Shown here: piece by piece, positions 1-11,338 of the stretch
Position numbering within the stretch: position 1 is the stretch's first letter
Layout of the letters: every line of letters begins with the position of its first letter
Source: Hericium rajendrae
Lineage: Eukaryota > Basidiomycota > Agaricomycetes > Russulales > Hericiaceae
Direction of reading: 5' to 3'
NCBI GenBank assembly: GCA_033439255.1
Contig: CM065881.1
Span: 62,001-126,000, forward strand
Length of the DNA stretch: 64,000 nt
Position numbers and translations under genes: made by a program
The notes under the pieces: model-generated
Databases searched by the model: none
The model's input: the letters and a program-made list of their open reading frames with translations, nothing else
Told to the model about the DNA's origin: nothing

Positions 1-579
1 TCGTTATCCTCAGGATGAGTATTTTCGTATTTAGCTTTGAACTACACCGCACAAATCTCCTCACTATTTCAGAATTACCATTATCTGGTCCCGGACGAGG
101 AGCTGGACGCTGTGTCGGATGCCCTTCTCCAATTGGGTCTCCCGCTCTCCATCCCGCCTCCCCTTTTACTCAAAACAGACGGCAACTTTTATGCCAAGGG
201 CAGTCCGTCGGGCACGCCTAACACCTCGTCCTCTGCCCGCGTTCCTTCGCCGAGTTCACACAGAACGAGCTCTCGCCCGCGCCATCGGTTGGCTTGCCCG
301 TGCTTGTCCCGCATAAGAGTGCTGAGTATGCCTGCATCCTGGGGCAAGCGCTACTCCCGCTGGACACCCACGCGCGGTACGCTCGAGTCGGACCTGTCCG
401 AACTCGTGGGGTACAACCTATATGGTCTGCAGGGTTTCATGGATGTGGACGACGAAGAAGAGTGCGTGCGGCTCGTCGACCACAGAGTCGAGGAGACCAC
501 GGACGTCGTGTGCGCGTGGGGACGTGCAGGTGCGTGGCGTGAGGGAGGGGAGTGGATCGGTGCGGCGCTCGAGGGATAG
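1..579 (+). pseudogene. Uncharacterised basidiomycete gene, copy A (5' part outside the window, donor site and middle damaged)
   Basis: This is a second copy of the gene at 27051-27948. Exon 1 would end at about base 14 and exon 2 starts after a good acceptor (TTTCAG, ending at 72) and stays open to the TGA at 577-579. The start and end of exon 2 match copy B closely: the NYHYLVPDEELD stretch, the LGLPLSIPPPLL stretch and the SELVGYNLYGLQ block. Between about 200 and 340 the two copies are out of register, from compensating indels, so the middle protein sequence is unrelated to copy B. The donor aligned with copy B's GTGAGT reads ATGAGT at 15-20. I infer a decaying paralogue; the family function is unknown to me. 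It could still be expressed if another donor is used or if exon 1 differs upstream of the window. Confidence 0.6.
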
Positions 580-1923
580 TGAGCGAGAAGGTGGACATCG
601 AGGAGCTGCCGTGGGCTGCTTTGTAACGTCCGCCCCTGCGTTTTCTACTTTCTGTGGCCTGAAAATCTGCCTCGCTCCATCAGGCTTGGGGCCACGCAGC
701 AAGGTAGCTAGCGCATTCGCCCAATATGCATATGCATCAACTGATGTCCGGCAGGATATAACACATCTTTCTCCTTCCCGCGATGTTCGGAACGAGATCG
801 ATATCCGCTGGCCAGAGTGCAGAGTGGAGGTCGACGGCCTGGCATGTGCGTAGGTATCAGGCATGGGGAGGTACGTGATATGAAGGTGTTCAGGTGCATA
901 ATTTGGCAAAGGTAGGGGTGACGACGACAGGGCCTGCAGATATGCGCGTTAGAACCTTGAGTCTGGGGTGGAGGATAGCGCTCTAAGAAAGATGAAGCGG
1001 CGGGGTTAACGATTCAATGTAAGTAGTAAGTGAGCACCGACGTCCATCATCTTGCTAAGTAAAATCTGTTCAATAGCCCGCTGCTTGAATATGGGGGCGT
1101 GCTTCTCGGAGTGAACATATTGATCCTGGCTGAGCTCGAGCCTAGTGAGCGTAGTACTATGCTCGCACGTTGCTACTACGAAGCGCTGGGCAAGCGCTGA
1201 TTTGGCGCTGATTATCCTGGCAATATTCTGGCATGCCACAATCACTTCAACCGACCGCACTTCATAGCATGCTTCGACGTCCCTGGCATCATCATACTGA
1301 ACGTCTCCGCTGAATTCGTTCGACTACATCAGTATCAGTGCCATCTAAGTATCATCACCAGGTGCACTCCAGAACAGCACGTGTATGTAAATGTGCCCAA
1401 CTCTCTCTCCAAGTAACGCACGCCACCCTCGAACTAACGATGGTACTTCCTCCAGGGCATGGCTCCGGTTGTTAAATGCAAAACCGTGACCAATCGTAGC
1501 CTTATGTCTCACACGTAGGTCCAACAATACCTGGTGGTTGGGCGCCATCTACGCATAGAACTGACGCCTCTCCTGGACTGCCTGACGGCGGATATCACGA
1601 AGGTCCGCCTGACGCTTCTTCGTGCCGTTGTGCTCTGGGTTCCTGTTAATTTTAATCTTTGCAGAATCACAGTGAAACCCCTGCAGTGCACCGAGAACGC
1701 CCATATTCACTGGCCTGTGCCCGCATGTGCACACCACAGCACGAGCAGCAGCGGGCACACTCCATGAGGAGATCCCAATACATTGGTGCGCTCACACCCA
1801 GAAAACGCAGCCCGTGTCATTCGGACAACTGCGCTGCTCCCCTCTATTTAACCCTTCACATAGCGGAGGAACCGAGCTCCTCACCACTCTTCCTCTCCAC
1901 CACTGTCTCGCATTATATTCAGC
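580..1923. other. Intergenic, no recognisable gene
   Basis: Only short, mutually overlapping open frames occur here, with no family signature, no consistent splice pattern and no repeat that I can see. The last 80 bases are the promoter of the small secreted protein gene. Confidence 0.5.
1845..1851 (+). promoter_or_regulatory. TATA-like box of the small secreted protein gene
   Basis: The sequence TATTTAA lies 73-79 bases upstream of the ATG at 1924, within a C/T-rich stretch typical of basidiomycete core promoters. Function is inferred from position only. Confidence 0.4.
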
Positions 1924-2622
1924 ATGGTATTCATGGTCCGCTCTGCTGCCTTAGGGGCCCTCGTCGTTTTCGCGGTCATAAGCAACGCAGCGGCCTTCGA
2001 CTTCCGATTCTGTAAGCACCTCAGGTCAACTTATGCTCTTTCTCGATGTTTCTGACCGAATGCCAGATGACAACAATAGCAATTGCAACCACAACTCTGC
2101 TCCCGGAGATACATGGCCCCCGAACAACGAGGCTCCGTAAGTCTTTCGCCAGAATATCTGCATCCGCGTATGTTTCGTGGTCTGATGGTCAAGGAATACT
2201 TTCAAGCGAAGTCGGCGTCATCGGCTCTTGCTACAGTGCCCCCACCTACACCAACTTCAATAACTTGGAAATTGACAACACGTTCAGTGGCAACAGTACG
2301 TGACGCACTGGACCATTTAACTAGATGCATGGCTTGACTTTGCTCTCCGTCGCGCTAGCTGGGGTGGTTACTTACTGCAATGTCGGCTGTGCCGGGGGAG
2401 AGTCGGGTTTCCAAAGAGGCACCTACTGCTATGCGCCCGCTCCAGGGTAAGTCTGTCTATGTGGCGTAAATATCGCTCCCAGGCTCACATATAATGCTCT
2501 CTAGCTGTGCCATCGGCTCGTTGTATGTCCATTCAGTCCACGATGGAAATGTCATGTATGTACTAACAAATTTCCAGCATGGTGTTTCAGTAGTCGCACA
2601 CATTTTCGTGCGGCGTTGCTAA
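1924..2622 (+). CDS. Small secreted cysteine-containing protein (about 150 aa)
   Basis: Five short exons fit in phase: 1924-2011, 2067-2136, 2207-2295, 2359-2446 and 2505-2622. The four introns are 55-70 bp with GT-AG ends. The protein starts with a hydrophobic signal peptide (MVFMVRSAALGALVVF, then an Ala-rich cleavage zone), followed by an Asn-rich stretch with several Cys (CNVGCAGG, then TYCYAPAPGCAIG). There are at least six Cys after the signal, so a disulfide-stabilised secreted protein is likely. I recognise no catalytic family. The last exon could contain one more short intron at a GTATGT about 2555, which would change the C-terminus. It lies inside duplicated segment A and has no visible partner in segment B. 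Secretion is supported by sequence; any effector role would be a guess. Confidence 0.6.
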
Positions 2623-3329
2623 AGCTCAGATCATACGGAGTGGCGCCAACTCGAGCGAGTCTGATTTTTTGACTACAATGCTTCCTTTCATGTATTCGGC
2701 AATTTGTGTTTAGCACTTCAGCTATGGTGCTCCTGTATTCAACTACAGAAGCATATTTCTACTGGTGACTGATATAGCCTTGCCTGCACACAGTCAGCGG
2801 CTGCGGTCAGCGCTGCACGCTTTTCGGTGTGAGCAGGTTCTGGCAGTCGGAGGCCTTTTTCTCAACAGTATGACTGCATATTTTCATGATCTCGGCGGCA
2901 TCGGAATTGTCCCATCGGCGTGGAGACAGTGCACTCATTCGTTTTATCAAGTTTGGTTGAGAATCAATGAAAAGCAAAGAAGTTTATGTTCGAAATAGCG
3001 GTAAAGCAGTATATCTGAGACCATTCCAGATACCTGGAGGTGTATTAGAAAGTGCTGTTGAGGCCAGAGATATCTGCGCGAGGGTTAAACGTTAAGTGCC
3101 GGCATCTCACAATCGTGCCAGTGATGGAAAGGCACCCGACGCGGGGATGCGGGATTCATTGCGGAACCGTTGAAATGGCTAGTAGTCTCGCATTGGTCTC
3201 GCACTAAGAAAATACCTTGAATAGATACAACAAGTCGGCTTCGGAATGTTGTCCTTCGGACTGACCTATGCATACATGGTCCACCGTCGTGAACTCACGA
3301 GTCGGCGGATTGCGATGTGAGTCTCAAAC
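2623..3329. other. Intergenic with decayed sequence
   Basis: No complete gene is visible. The only recognisable item is a short relic of the S28 peptidase gene at 3249-3283, annotated separately. Confidence 0.4.
3249..3283 (+). pseudogene. Relic of the S28 peptidase active-site His region
   Basis: About 33 bases match the intact S28 gene near 30705-30740, which encodes FFGLTYANMVH, with only a few mismatches. Nothing else of that gene is left nearby. Its place upstream of the aminotransferase is the same relative order as in segment B, so I read it as the last trace of a deleted S28 copy. It is short, so chance similarity is not fully excluded. Confidence 0.45.
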
Positions 3330-3609
3330 CTGCCGCTTGCGAGTGTCTTCCTTCCTGGAGCACCAGTGACCAAGTGACGGACTGCGCAGCATACCCTGAA
3401 ACGGAGCACTCCCGAAGAAGAGATGTGTTCAACGGCCATCTTCTGTGCTATGTAAACTGAGCGCCGCTCACTAGTCCGAGGCGACCAGGAATGGCTACGT
3501 GATCCGGGCCTATTCCGCACCATTCAAAACCAACTACGGCATGTTCTCGCAGTCGCGACAGCAGCTTGTATCCTCTACTCACACTCACAAACGATTCAGG
3601 AGCCTTCCG

Positions 3610-5928
3610 ATGAGTCTCGAAAAACGTCCCAAGTCAATTGACCTTGCCCACCATCTGTCGGAAGTCGCCCGCAGACGCAATGTATCGCCCCTCAAAGGCC
3701 TGCAGAAGTATTTCAACAATGACGACCTCATATCACTCGCAGGAGGTATGCATGCATTGTTCTATCACTTTGCGAAGTTTGCAGGGAGAGCAGCCTTGGC
3801 CTGATGCTGACTATACTTTAGGCATGCCTACCCCGGCATACTTCCCTTTTGTCAACATCGGCGCCGACGTCTTGAACAGCGAATCGTTCTCTCTTGATCC
3901 CACGGGCTCGTCTGCCCCGCAGGACAAGTCGCCTTTCGTGTCTTGGCTGCTGAGCATGCTAGGGAGCGGCGGCCCAGACTCGGAGCGCACCACACACATC
4001 AGCGTTCCCAAGGCTCCTTCTGACGATGACGGCGGCCTCAATCTCTCGGAAGCGCTCCAGTACGGCGCCGCCACGGGGATGGACCCAATGCAAGAGTTCA
4101 TCCAAAGCTTCACCGCAAGGGTCTATCAACCCGGCTACAGCGACTTCGCGACACTGGTGCACGGCGGAAACACCGACGGGTACGTCGCCGCCGCGTCATG
4201 CATTTTTGCGCGACAACTTCGCTCTCTAGATGGAGCCGCATCGTGACGACGTTCTGCAATCCTGGAGACACCATTCTGACAGAAGAATGGACGTACCCGT
4301 CGGCGCTTTCGGCCGCGAAGCCATATGGAATTCAGGTTCTTCCCGTAGGGATGGATGGTGAGGGCTTGCGGGCTGACAGTCTGCAAGACGTTCTGGCGGC
4401 ATGGGATGAAGGCAAAGGCAAACGGTATGTGTTTTTCTTATTGAAATTCTGCCCTGCTGGGATATCGGACTGAACATTTTGGTGTAGGCCCCACGTCTTG
4501 TACACGATCCCAGTCGGACAAAATCCAAGTGGAGCGGTGCGTATGATATCTCAATTGATGTTCACGTATTGACTTTTCTTCAAGACACTCGGCATAAGTA
4601 GGCGAAAGGAGATCTACGACGTTTGTGTAAAGTACGGTATGGCCGTCTTTTTCTTCAGTTGTTTGCCCCATTCTAAGTAGATTTAGATGTCATCATTGCC
4701 GAAGACGACCCATATTACTTTCTCCAACTGGGCGAATACGTGCCGAAGGCTTCTCGCATACCTAACACTCAGCATTCATTGGACCTCAAAGACGAAAACA
4801 AGCGGTTTCTCCAGAGCTTGGAGCCAACGTTCTTGCGGTTCGTACAGAGCTACTCAGATCCATCGATGTTCGGCTGAGACCATTTCTGTTCCAGCCTCGA
4901 CTACCAAGGACGTGTGGTCCGCCTGGATTCATTCTCGAAGGTGTGCTCTTCCGTCAGGCGTCAGTCGATGTATCTCCGGACTGACAACATTCCCACTAGA
5001 CCATTGCACCCGGCGTGCGTCTAGGCTGGTTCACCTGCAACCCCCTGTTTGCTAACCGTCTGGAACGGCACGGAGAGGTGACGATGCAGTCACCTTGTGG
5101 TCTCGGTCAGGTGCGCCCAAGCCCATCTCCGCGGGCTTCCTCAATTGAGTCACACCTCGTATTTTTAGTCGCTGGTCATCAAGCTCTTGCAGACGTGGGA
5201 GTTCGACGGCTACATCCGTTGGATAAGGGGTAAGAAGCTACGGTATTCTATTGCGAGACCGAACGTCCTGAACCATGCACTGCATTCACAGGGCTGCGTG
5301 GGCAGTACGAGCGCAGGCGCAACTTCTTCCTCGATCAACTGTCCAGCGCGTTCGATCTCAGGCCTACACTCGGCACGCAGGAGCAGGGTGCCTGGTGCGG
5401 GAGAACGGTTTTCACTGCGTATGCGAAAGCGCCGCGGACGCTTTTGCCAGACGAGAAGACATTCCTTGGACCTGCGCGGCCGCTGTTCAGTTTCGTCCCG
5501 CCCTCATCGGGGATGTATGTATGGGTGAGTGACATTTATGATTCTTGTATGGTCTGTCTCCCGTCAGATTTAATACCGCGCACTTTCTCGGTGTTAGGTC
5601 AAGATCCACTTCACGGAGAAGCAGAGGGCGTCTCATGCGGCAGCCCAGAGCGAAGAATCGCTGGAGCGGAAGCTTTGGATCAAGATCGCCGACGCCGGAG
5701 TGCTCACAGCGCCTGGATGGTTCTTTAGCACGGACGACGACGTGAGCCCGACAGATCCGAACGTCGAGGGCCATATGCGCATGAGTTTCAGCCAGGCTAC
5801 CGTACGTCTTCGCCTTCCCAGGGAACGCATATGTGGGATTGTTGCTGATCTCTGTGTAGGATGAGAAGATGAAGGAGGGCGTGGAGATCTTCGCGGCAGA
5901 GCTGAAGAAGTTTTTTGACCTTGAGTGA
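3610..5928 (+). CDS. Aromatic amino acid aminotransferase (fold-type I PLP enzyme, ARO8/kynurenine aminotransferase II-like)
   Basis: Twelve exons splice in phase to a 554-residue protein: 3610-3745, 3822-4179, 4230-4424, 4488-4536, 4585-4636, 4687-4837, 4895-4940, 5000-5110, 5169-5229, 5292-5524, 5598-5801 and 5860-5928. Landmarks are the N-terminal ISLAGGMPTPAYFP, the YGAATGMDPM stretch, the substrate-loop GQNPSG, AEDDPYY with the PLP-ring Asp/Tyr, and the Schiff-base Lys in DSFSKTIAPGVRLGW. The family moves the amino group of Trp, Phe, Tyr or aminoadipate to 2-oxoglutarate, in cytosol or mitochondria. Size agrees with fungal ARO8 proteins (about 500 residues). An ATG at 3541 in frame would add 23 residues; 3610 is preferred because the relic in segment B keeps the equivalent start. 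All catalytic landmarks are intact. It overlaps no terpenoid gene and may serve general amino acid metabolism. Confidence 0.9.
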
Positions 5929-6203
5929 ATCTACGGCTGACTGAATGGTCTAGTCTTCGTTGTGGTCTGGCATGTTATGGTGCTGTATGTTTCGTTGAGT
6001 GTCCAAATCTATGCATGTCCTTACGAAAGGTCAGACTGCAATTCCAGTTTTTATTCGATCGCAAAAGAGAGGACCTAAGATAGCCCGAGTACATAAATAG
6101 CATCACCGTATACCGTATCCAAGGCGCGAACTCGAAAGAATGAATCCAACATAACTCCAAGGCGGCGACGGAAAGATCTTTGGCATGTGGCGTTCACAAT
6201 CAT

Positions 6204-7594
6204 CTAACCCTGCTTTGTATCCGCCCCCAAGGAACTCGTCACGACGGTGCGCAGATGCCCCGACTTGACGTCGCTGGTATCGGATTGCGCCATGGTGAGC
6301 CCGACGTTGACACGGCGGTCGTCGGTCCCGAACCCGCTGGAGTTCTCCACGTCGTATGTGTCCGTCGTGATCGTGCGCGGGTGGAACGCGATCGAGTGCG
6401 CGCCTGCGATAGTGTCGCGGTACGTGTCGATGACGCCCCGCCGCGCGTGGACGACCACGACGATGGCTGTCGGGACGATTCCCTATAGCACGGTTCAAAT
6501 CACTTCGCCTGCGACGGGTACGCTTTGGATGAGAAACTTACACTGATTTGAGGCATCAGGTCCGTGACGGTGTAGAAGGCGTTGTTCCCAACGGGTCCGT
6601 CTGGCGAGATCATGAAGAGCACGAACTCAATGATACGCGCAGCGGCCATGGCAGCGGCAGAGTCAATGATCGCAAGGATGATGGTCCGATAACGCTGCTT
6701 TATCTTCTCGCCTGGGACAGAGACCGCCGACGCGAGGTACCTGTCCGGATTTTGCATCAGCATGCAGATGAACAGGAGGAGAATCGCGCTCACCAGAGGC
6801 GGCCGGCGGTCAGGATCGTCGTGCCTGTGTTCAGGGTCAGCGAGACTGCGTAGAGCGCGGTCCCCCAGTTCCCGGCGTTCTCGATGCTCGGGACAGGGAC
6901 CAGGAACTGGGATTCGCCGATGAGCCCGCTCGCTGGATGCAGGACGCGTAAGGAGGCGCGAGATCAGTGTGTGAGGCGCCATCACCAGGCTGGGAAGACC
7001 TACCGATCGCCATGCAGAGCAAGAGCACCGGGACCGCGATGATGCGCTTGTTGTAATTCCAGATCGCGTAGCAGCGCCATACGACCACGCCGTCGGAAAT
7101 CCACATCTGTGCAGTGGGTAAATGGACGTAGTCATGTCGTGAAGCGAATTTGCGATGCCTACGCTGAACAGATAGATGAAGTTCTTGGCTGAGTTAACGC
7201 CGCCACTGTTGTCGAAGAAATAGTCGATCTGCTGGTCTGTGGGCGTTTGGATGAAGCCGACATATACTTGGAAGACGCCAAGGCATAGATAGATCGTCGC
7301 GAGCAGATATCTAAAATGAAGTTGTCTCAGCCTAACAGGGTATAATATGAATGAACGCATTTCTTACAGTACGATGATAGTGATTGCGCTGATATAGAGA
7401 GAGCGATGGCCCTCGCTCTTTACATGGGCGCGCCGCAGGACGTAAAGAGCGTAAGTGAACGCGCAAGTAAAGACGCCTGATGAATGGAATAAGTTTATGA
7501 CATTGCGGCGCAGAGGATCAAAATGCTCACCCCACAAAATGCCGCCGCCCCAGATGGCGAAGAGGAAGGCTGAATTAATGCCGAAGGTAACCAT
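6204..7594 (-). CDS. Multi-pass integral membrane protein of a basidiomycete 7-TM family, copy A
   Basis: Read on the minus strand, about seven exons give hydrophobic segments broken by short loops: FGINSAFLFAIWGGGILWG, FTYALYVLRR, RYLLATIYLCLGVFQVYVGF, then ISDGVVVWRCYAIWN, a VPVLLLCM helix, LVPVPSIENAGNWGTALYAVSL, IILAIIDSAAAMAAARIIEFVLF and GIVPTAIVVVVHARRG. The polar tail ends in GADTKQG. The VWRCYAIW motif is typical of the large uncharacterised 7-TM family of Agaricomycetes. Copy B starts at an ATG whose equivalent here (7663-7661) reads ACC, so this copy must start at the internal ATG 7594 and would lose 23 residues before the first helix. The intron before the ISDGVVVW exon has an uncertain donor in both copies. 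Function unknown; a membrane sensor or transporter is possible but not shown. Confidence 0.65.
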
Positions 7595-8202
7595 GTCCTT
7601 GCCTGGCTCGTAGAGAGGATGGCGAGTGCAAACCGACACAAGGCGCCGAAGCAGCCAGGCGGTGGAAGATATAAGGGCTCATCGACGGCTGGCCCTGCCA
7701 GATGCGGAAGCTATGGGTTCTCTAGGGACGGGCCTCCGTGTCCACTCTTCACTCTTTCCGGGCATGGTTTGATGATGCGGAAGTAGGGCGCTGGCAGCGA
7801 GAAGCTCATGAAACAAGTGATTATGATAGTGGGCAGATAGTGGGGTGAACGCGGTTACGTCGACAAACATACCTTGTATTACGAAAAGACACGGAAACAT
7901 GCTGGATGCTATATTCTTCACTGCCGCATGGCGGATTGAATATATGCAAGGCGCTGCAGAAGCAGGCACCGTTTCCGTGTATTGTCCCGAATTGGAACGT
8001 CCTCCGAAGGATTTTAAGTACAATAATCACGCTTAGAATTGCACTTGAGAAGTGGGTTGCGTATTCAGACCAGACCCATGGATACAGTGGGTGAATGATT
8101 GGCAGAGCCATGGCGACTCATCTGTAGTAGTGCTAATTTTGCGTTGAGATGTGAGCAGATGGCATGAAACGCATCATCCAGTGCATTACGCTGTGAACAA
8201 CA

Positions 8203-8640
8203 TCATTCTTCAATAACCACTGTGTGAGCTTCAACATGGCATACCACATCCATATCCAGGCTATTTGCAATGCTGCAAATCACACTCCATACTTTTGGGA
8301 AAGGGCGCAGACAGACGTCGGAAATGTCTCGTTGATGCGTCGATAGATCTGCATCGTGGCTTCGTTGCGGCATATGTTCCTCGGGATGCTGGGATGCCTG
8401 GGAACGAATTGAGAAACTCGGAATAGAACCAACGCTCACTGCATCGTTTGTATCAAGTTTGTATCGACGGGAACTGTCTCCCAGTTGAAGCGAATGTTCT
8501 AGACAATTGTTTCTCCGTTCAAGACGGAACATTGAGATGTTTGCGTCCTGCTGTTTTTGCCCACCTGGACTTCTTCGTCTCCCACAGCTGGCGGTCTTGA
8601 GAGTCGATCGAGGTCTCTGAGCATCTATGATGAAGTTCAT
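8203..8640 (-). CDS. Uncharacterised 145-codon ORF, intact only in segment A
   Basis: An uninterrupted frame runs from a true ATG (8640) to a stop at 8203. The protein is hydrophilic, rich in Ser, Arg and His, with no signal peptide, no long hydrophobic segment and no motif I know. The homologous stretch in segment B (about 36405-36860) has several indels and stops in this frame. That pattern fits either a real gene decaying in B or an open frame by chance. Low confidence. Confidence 0.25.
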   Translation of the reverse strand: MNFIIDAQRPRSTLKTASCGRRRSPGGQKQQDANISMFRLERRNNCLEHSLQLGDSSRRYKLDTNDAVSVGSIPSFSIRSQASQHPEEHMPQRSHDADLSTHQRDISDVCLRPFPKVWSVICSIANSLDMDVVCHVEAHTVVIEE

Positions 8641-8997
8641 GCTGGTAAGTAGTTACAGAAAGAGGAAAAAAGTTTACAGCAAGCCGCCTTCGGGCATCAG
8701 CGCTCCAGCAAGCGCGCATTGTGCGAGTGCCTGTCGGCAATGATCGTTCCTTCGCTTGTCTATCAGATCGCCGGACGCGACGACTTCGTGGAAATTTGTC
8801 TCTACCATTTAGTATGTACCGAGTCCTCTTCCTACGGCGACCCTATACTTATAGTCGGGCAAATTCTACGCCAAATGGTGACTATCCTCCAGGCACGGCC
8901 AGCTCGCGACAGCTGCACGGATCACTCGACTGAGCATTGATCGGTCGGTCGATGCCTTCAGTCAACGCGCTCCATCTTTCGCCTCTCCCTCTCAGGA

Positions 8998-9132
8998 TGC
9001 TAGGAAGCACGGGCTAGTTGCAACACCACATCAGTTTTCATATGATGTTGATGTTACTTGTTCGTACCCGTGGGTCTTCAAAGAATGGATTCGGTACTGG
9101 ATTTGGATTGGACATAGCGACGTATTGTAAGT
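8998..9132 (+). pseudogene. Conserved coding-like block at the right edge of segment A
   Basis: This block aligns with 37156-37290. In copy B it stays open, starting QDARKYGLAA and including DPVLNLDWTQRR, right after an acceptor-like CTCTCAG. Copy A lacks one C in a CCC run and is frame-shifted from there. It looks like an exon of a lost gene. I do not recognise the family. Confidence 0.35.
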
Positions 9133-9439
9133 ACGCCGGTGCTTCCTCTTCTTCGCATGTGACTGTATTCATATCTCTTAGGATATGCACAAGTCAAGAT
9201 CTTGATATGTGCTACAGTCCATCCGCATAAGCCGGAGTGCGGCGACGAAGCCTGGATGTTGCCAGAGATTCAGTTAATGGTAAATGTTGATCCATCGGAG
9301 CAAGTACGCCAGACGATGCTTTATCCTGTGGTATACTTAAAGCTTTCATCCTGCGTTCATCTTCGACAAGAACCCCAGGCCCTCATTTGTCAAATGACCT
9401 TCCAAACTAATCTACGCCGCCGTCCACTTCGCGCTTAGA

Positions 9440-10731
9440 ATGTCTCTTTCATTGCCTATCGAAGAACTCACCCGGTTCAGGATCGTCGTTTTGACTCCAG
9501 AAAACGGAAATTCCATGTCCTTAATGCTTCAACCGACTCTTTTGAGGAATATACCCGACGTTTCTGTCAATCTAAATGGAATATCTATACAAGTTGAAGC
9601 TACAACGGAGGGTGGTCGAAGTGCAATCTCTATCTCCACCACTTGCAGTCCGAATGGCTCTAGTTTTATGCCTCATCAGTTCTCTCTTCAGCCGACGCTT
9701 TCGGTCACTGATTCAAGTGAGCTCTCTGCTATAGCATTCTCTCCTTTCTCATTCGACGTTGATTTAGTGCCAGCGGAGGCATCTTACCATCCGGCGGACA
9801 ATCATTTGCATTCTCTGTTCCCGCGTACGTGTCGTCGTTTCTCGCATGTTTTCTGGCATGCTAACATGTCAACACTTAGCGGATTCGATGTCTGTCTGGC
9901 TAGAAGAAGGACAAAATAGTGATCAAGAAGTATGGCACTCGGCCGAAACCCCCTACAGCGACAGTCACATATTCAATGAATTCAGCTCTCCTATATCGAA
10001 TGGCGTCCCGAATATACCACTCAACATCGCACACCTTGATCGTGCGCAATTGCAGGGTGAGGGAACCAGTTCAATCTTCTGCTGCCGCGTTCACTCGATG
10101 GCCATAAACTCATTTTTAGCTGCAGGCTTCTTTGATACCACAACGACCAGTCCGACGTACCTTCACAGAAGCCCGTCGATCTCGTGGGATTTTCTGCTAC
10201 CTGACGGGCCAGACTTGACTGTACCCGACTCCCCCGACTCGGCTGTCTCGAGCAAAAGCAGCTCGCCATCAGACGCCACAACGTCGCAACAGCATCTGGA
10301 GATCATCTGCGAGTCCGTTTCGGCCTCTCATCGTGATCCAGGACCCACGGGCAAGCGCCAACGCGGCCGCCGCCTAGAATGCCTGCATCACGCGTGCGGC
10401 AAGCGCTTCACCAGCGAGCACACGCGCAGGGTGCATATGCAGACCCACCAGCGCGCGCCCGCGCAGCCGCTCCCCTGCACGTGTGGTTGCGGCGAGCACT
10501 TCTCGCGCCAGCACGACCGCTTCCGTCACGAGGTGCTTAAGCACGGCCGCCTGTGCCCGTGGACGTGCGCGCGGTGCCGTGGGTTCTTTTCGACGGAGAA
10601 GACGTACAAGAACCATAAGTGCACCGGGGACACCAGATGGAAGGCCAGGCAGACGGGTATGTCGCTTTGCATGACATGCGATCGTTGCGTTGACGTGTGG
10701 CTGTTCTCACACAGCCAGTGATGCCGTCTAA
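9440..10731 (+). CDS. C2H2 zinc-finger protein, candidate regulator of the adjacent cluster
   Basis: Four exons splice in phase: 9440-9824, 9880-10056, 10120-10656 and 10715-10731, giving 371 residues. The N-terminal two thirds is Ser/Thr/Pro-rich and acidic, as in activation regions. The C-terminal part carries Cys/His pairs: LECLHHACGKRF followed by HTRRVHMQTH is one C2H2 finger, PCTCGCGEHFSRQHDRFRHEVLKH is a second, and WTCARCRGFFSTEKTYKNHKC is a third. A basic stretch (GKRQRGRR) just before the fingers can serve as nuclear localisation signal. The last intron moves the stop to 10729-10731. It is the first gene left of the oxidase/P450/cyclase block and is transcribed toward it. A pathway-specific regulator is a reasonable inference, not a demonstrated role. 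Confidence 0.8.
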
Positions 10732-11338
10732 CAGCCCCATCGCGTCGGTCAGTCCAAATTTACGTCGTCCAGCGCAGTCCCAAAGATAGGTGTGGTTGGG
10801 TGTGTCGGATCTGGCGTTGGCAAATCGTGGGTTTGAACTTTGCGAGCAGCCAGTCATAGAAACACGAGGCAGCACGATGGTCCTGATGGACTTTGAACGG
10901 CTTACGCGTATTGAATGAACTGACAGAGAAAGGAATGGTAAATGAATTCTGTTTCTCGTAGCCCCGGTGACTCAAAATCGTAGCGGTGAGGACCTCGTGA
11001 GCTTATCGGTGAAGTGCCAATTCGTCGGCGAGCGCCACGGGGCTTTTGAAGCGCCTATACTATTCAGCAGTGATCAACTCATCAACTCACTTTCTCGGCT
11101 TATTATAGACCTGCTTGTGAGAGACTTCTATGCGAGGTATCTCTTTCAGCCAATATGGCTTCAGCGGCCGTTCACAGTCCCTAGACACTTTTGCCTTCTC
11201 TTGATGTGCAGATTCCTTGACCGACGATGACGGCCACTAGCTCTCGTGAACGTTTTCGTGGAGTCTCATAAGAAGTCTAATGGACGTTATCCAATAATCT
11301 CAGAGGTAACTCCTGCTAAGCTCTCATCGCTATCGCTC
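10732..11338. promoter_or_regulatory. Intergenic region and probable promoter of the oxidase gene
   Basis: About 600 bases without a supported gene. The open frame from 10967 has no homology signal that I recognise and starts inside A/T-rich sequence. It separates the zinc-finger gene from the FAD-linked oxidase. Confidence 0.35.

Larger units (their letters stand above)
3330..9132. repeat. Segmental duplication, copy A
   Basis: Sequence from about 3330 to 9132 aligns in the same order and orientation with about 33680-37290. Matches include the region upstream of the aminotransferase, its exon 1 and first intron start, its 3' flank from about 5938, the whole membrane-protein gene, the stretch holding the 145-codon ORF, and a last conserved block near 8998-9132. 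Identity by eye is roughly 75-95%, best in the membrane-protein gene. Copy A holds the intact aminotransferase; copy B has most of that gene deleted. Confidence 0.85.

Noticed and set aside
7679-8111. Possible first exon of the membrane protein (hydrophobic frame from ATG 8111)
   Set aside because: No phase-consistent splice to the main gene was found and the aligned region in segment B is not open. The hydrophobic run may be chance.
10967-11230. 87-codon open frame between the zinc-finger and oxidase genes
   Set aside because: No family signature and no splice partners. Composition looks like translated non-coding sequence.
11246-11338. Upstream extension of the FAD-linked oxidase
   Set aside because: It would start at a GTG and put a polar stretch before the signal peptide. 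The ATG at 11339 gives a standard leader.
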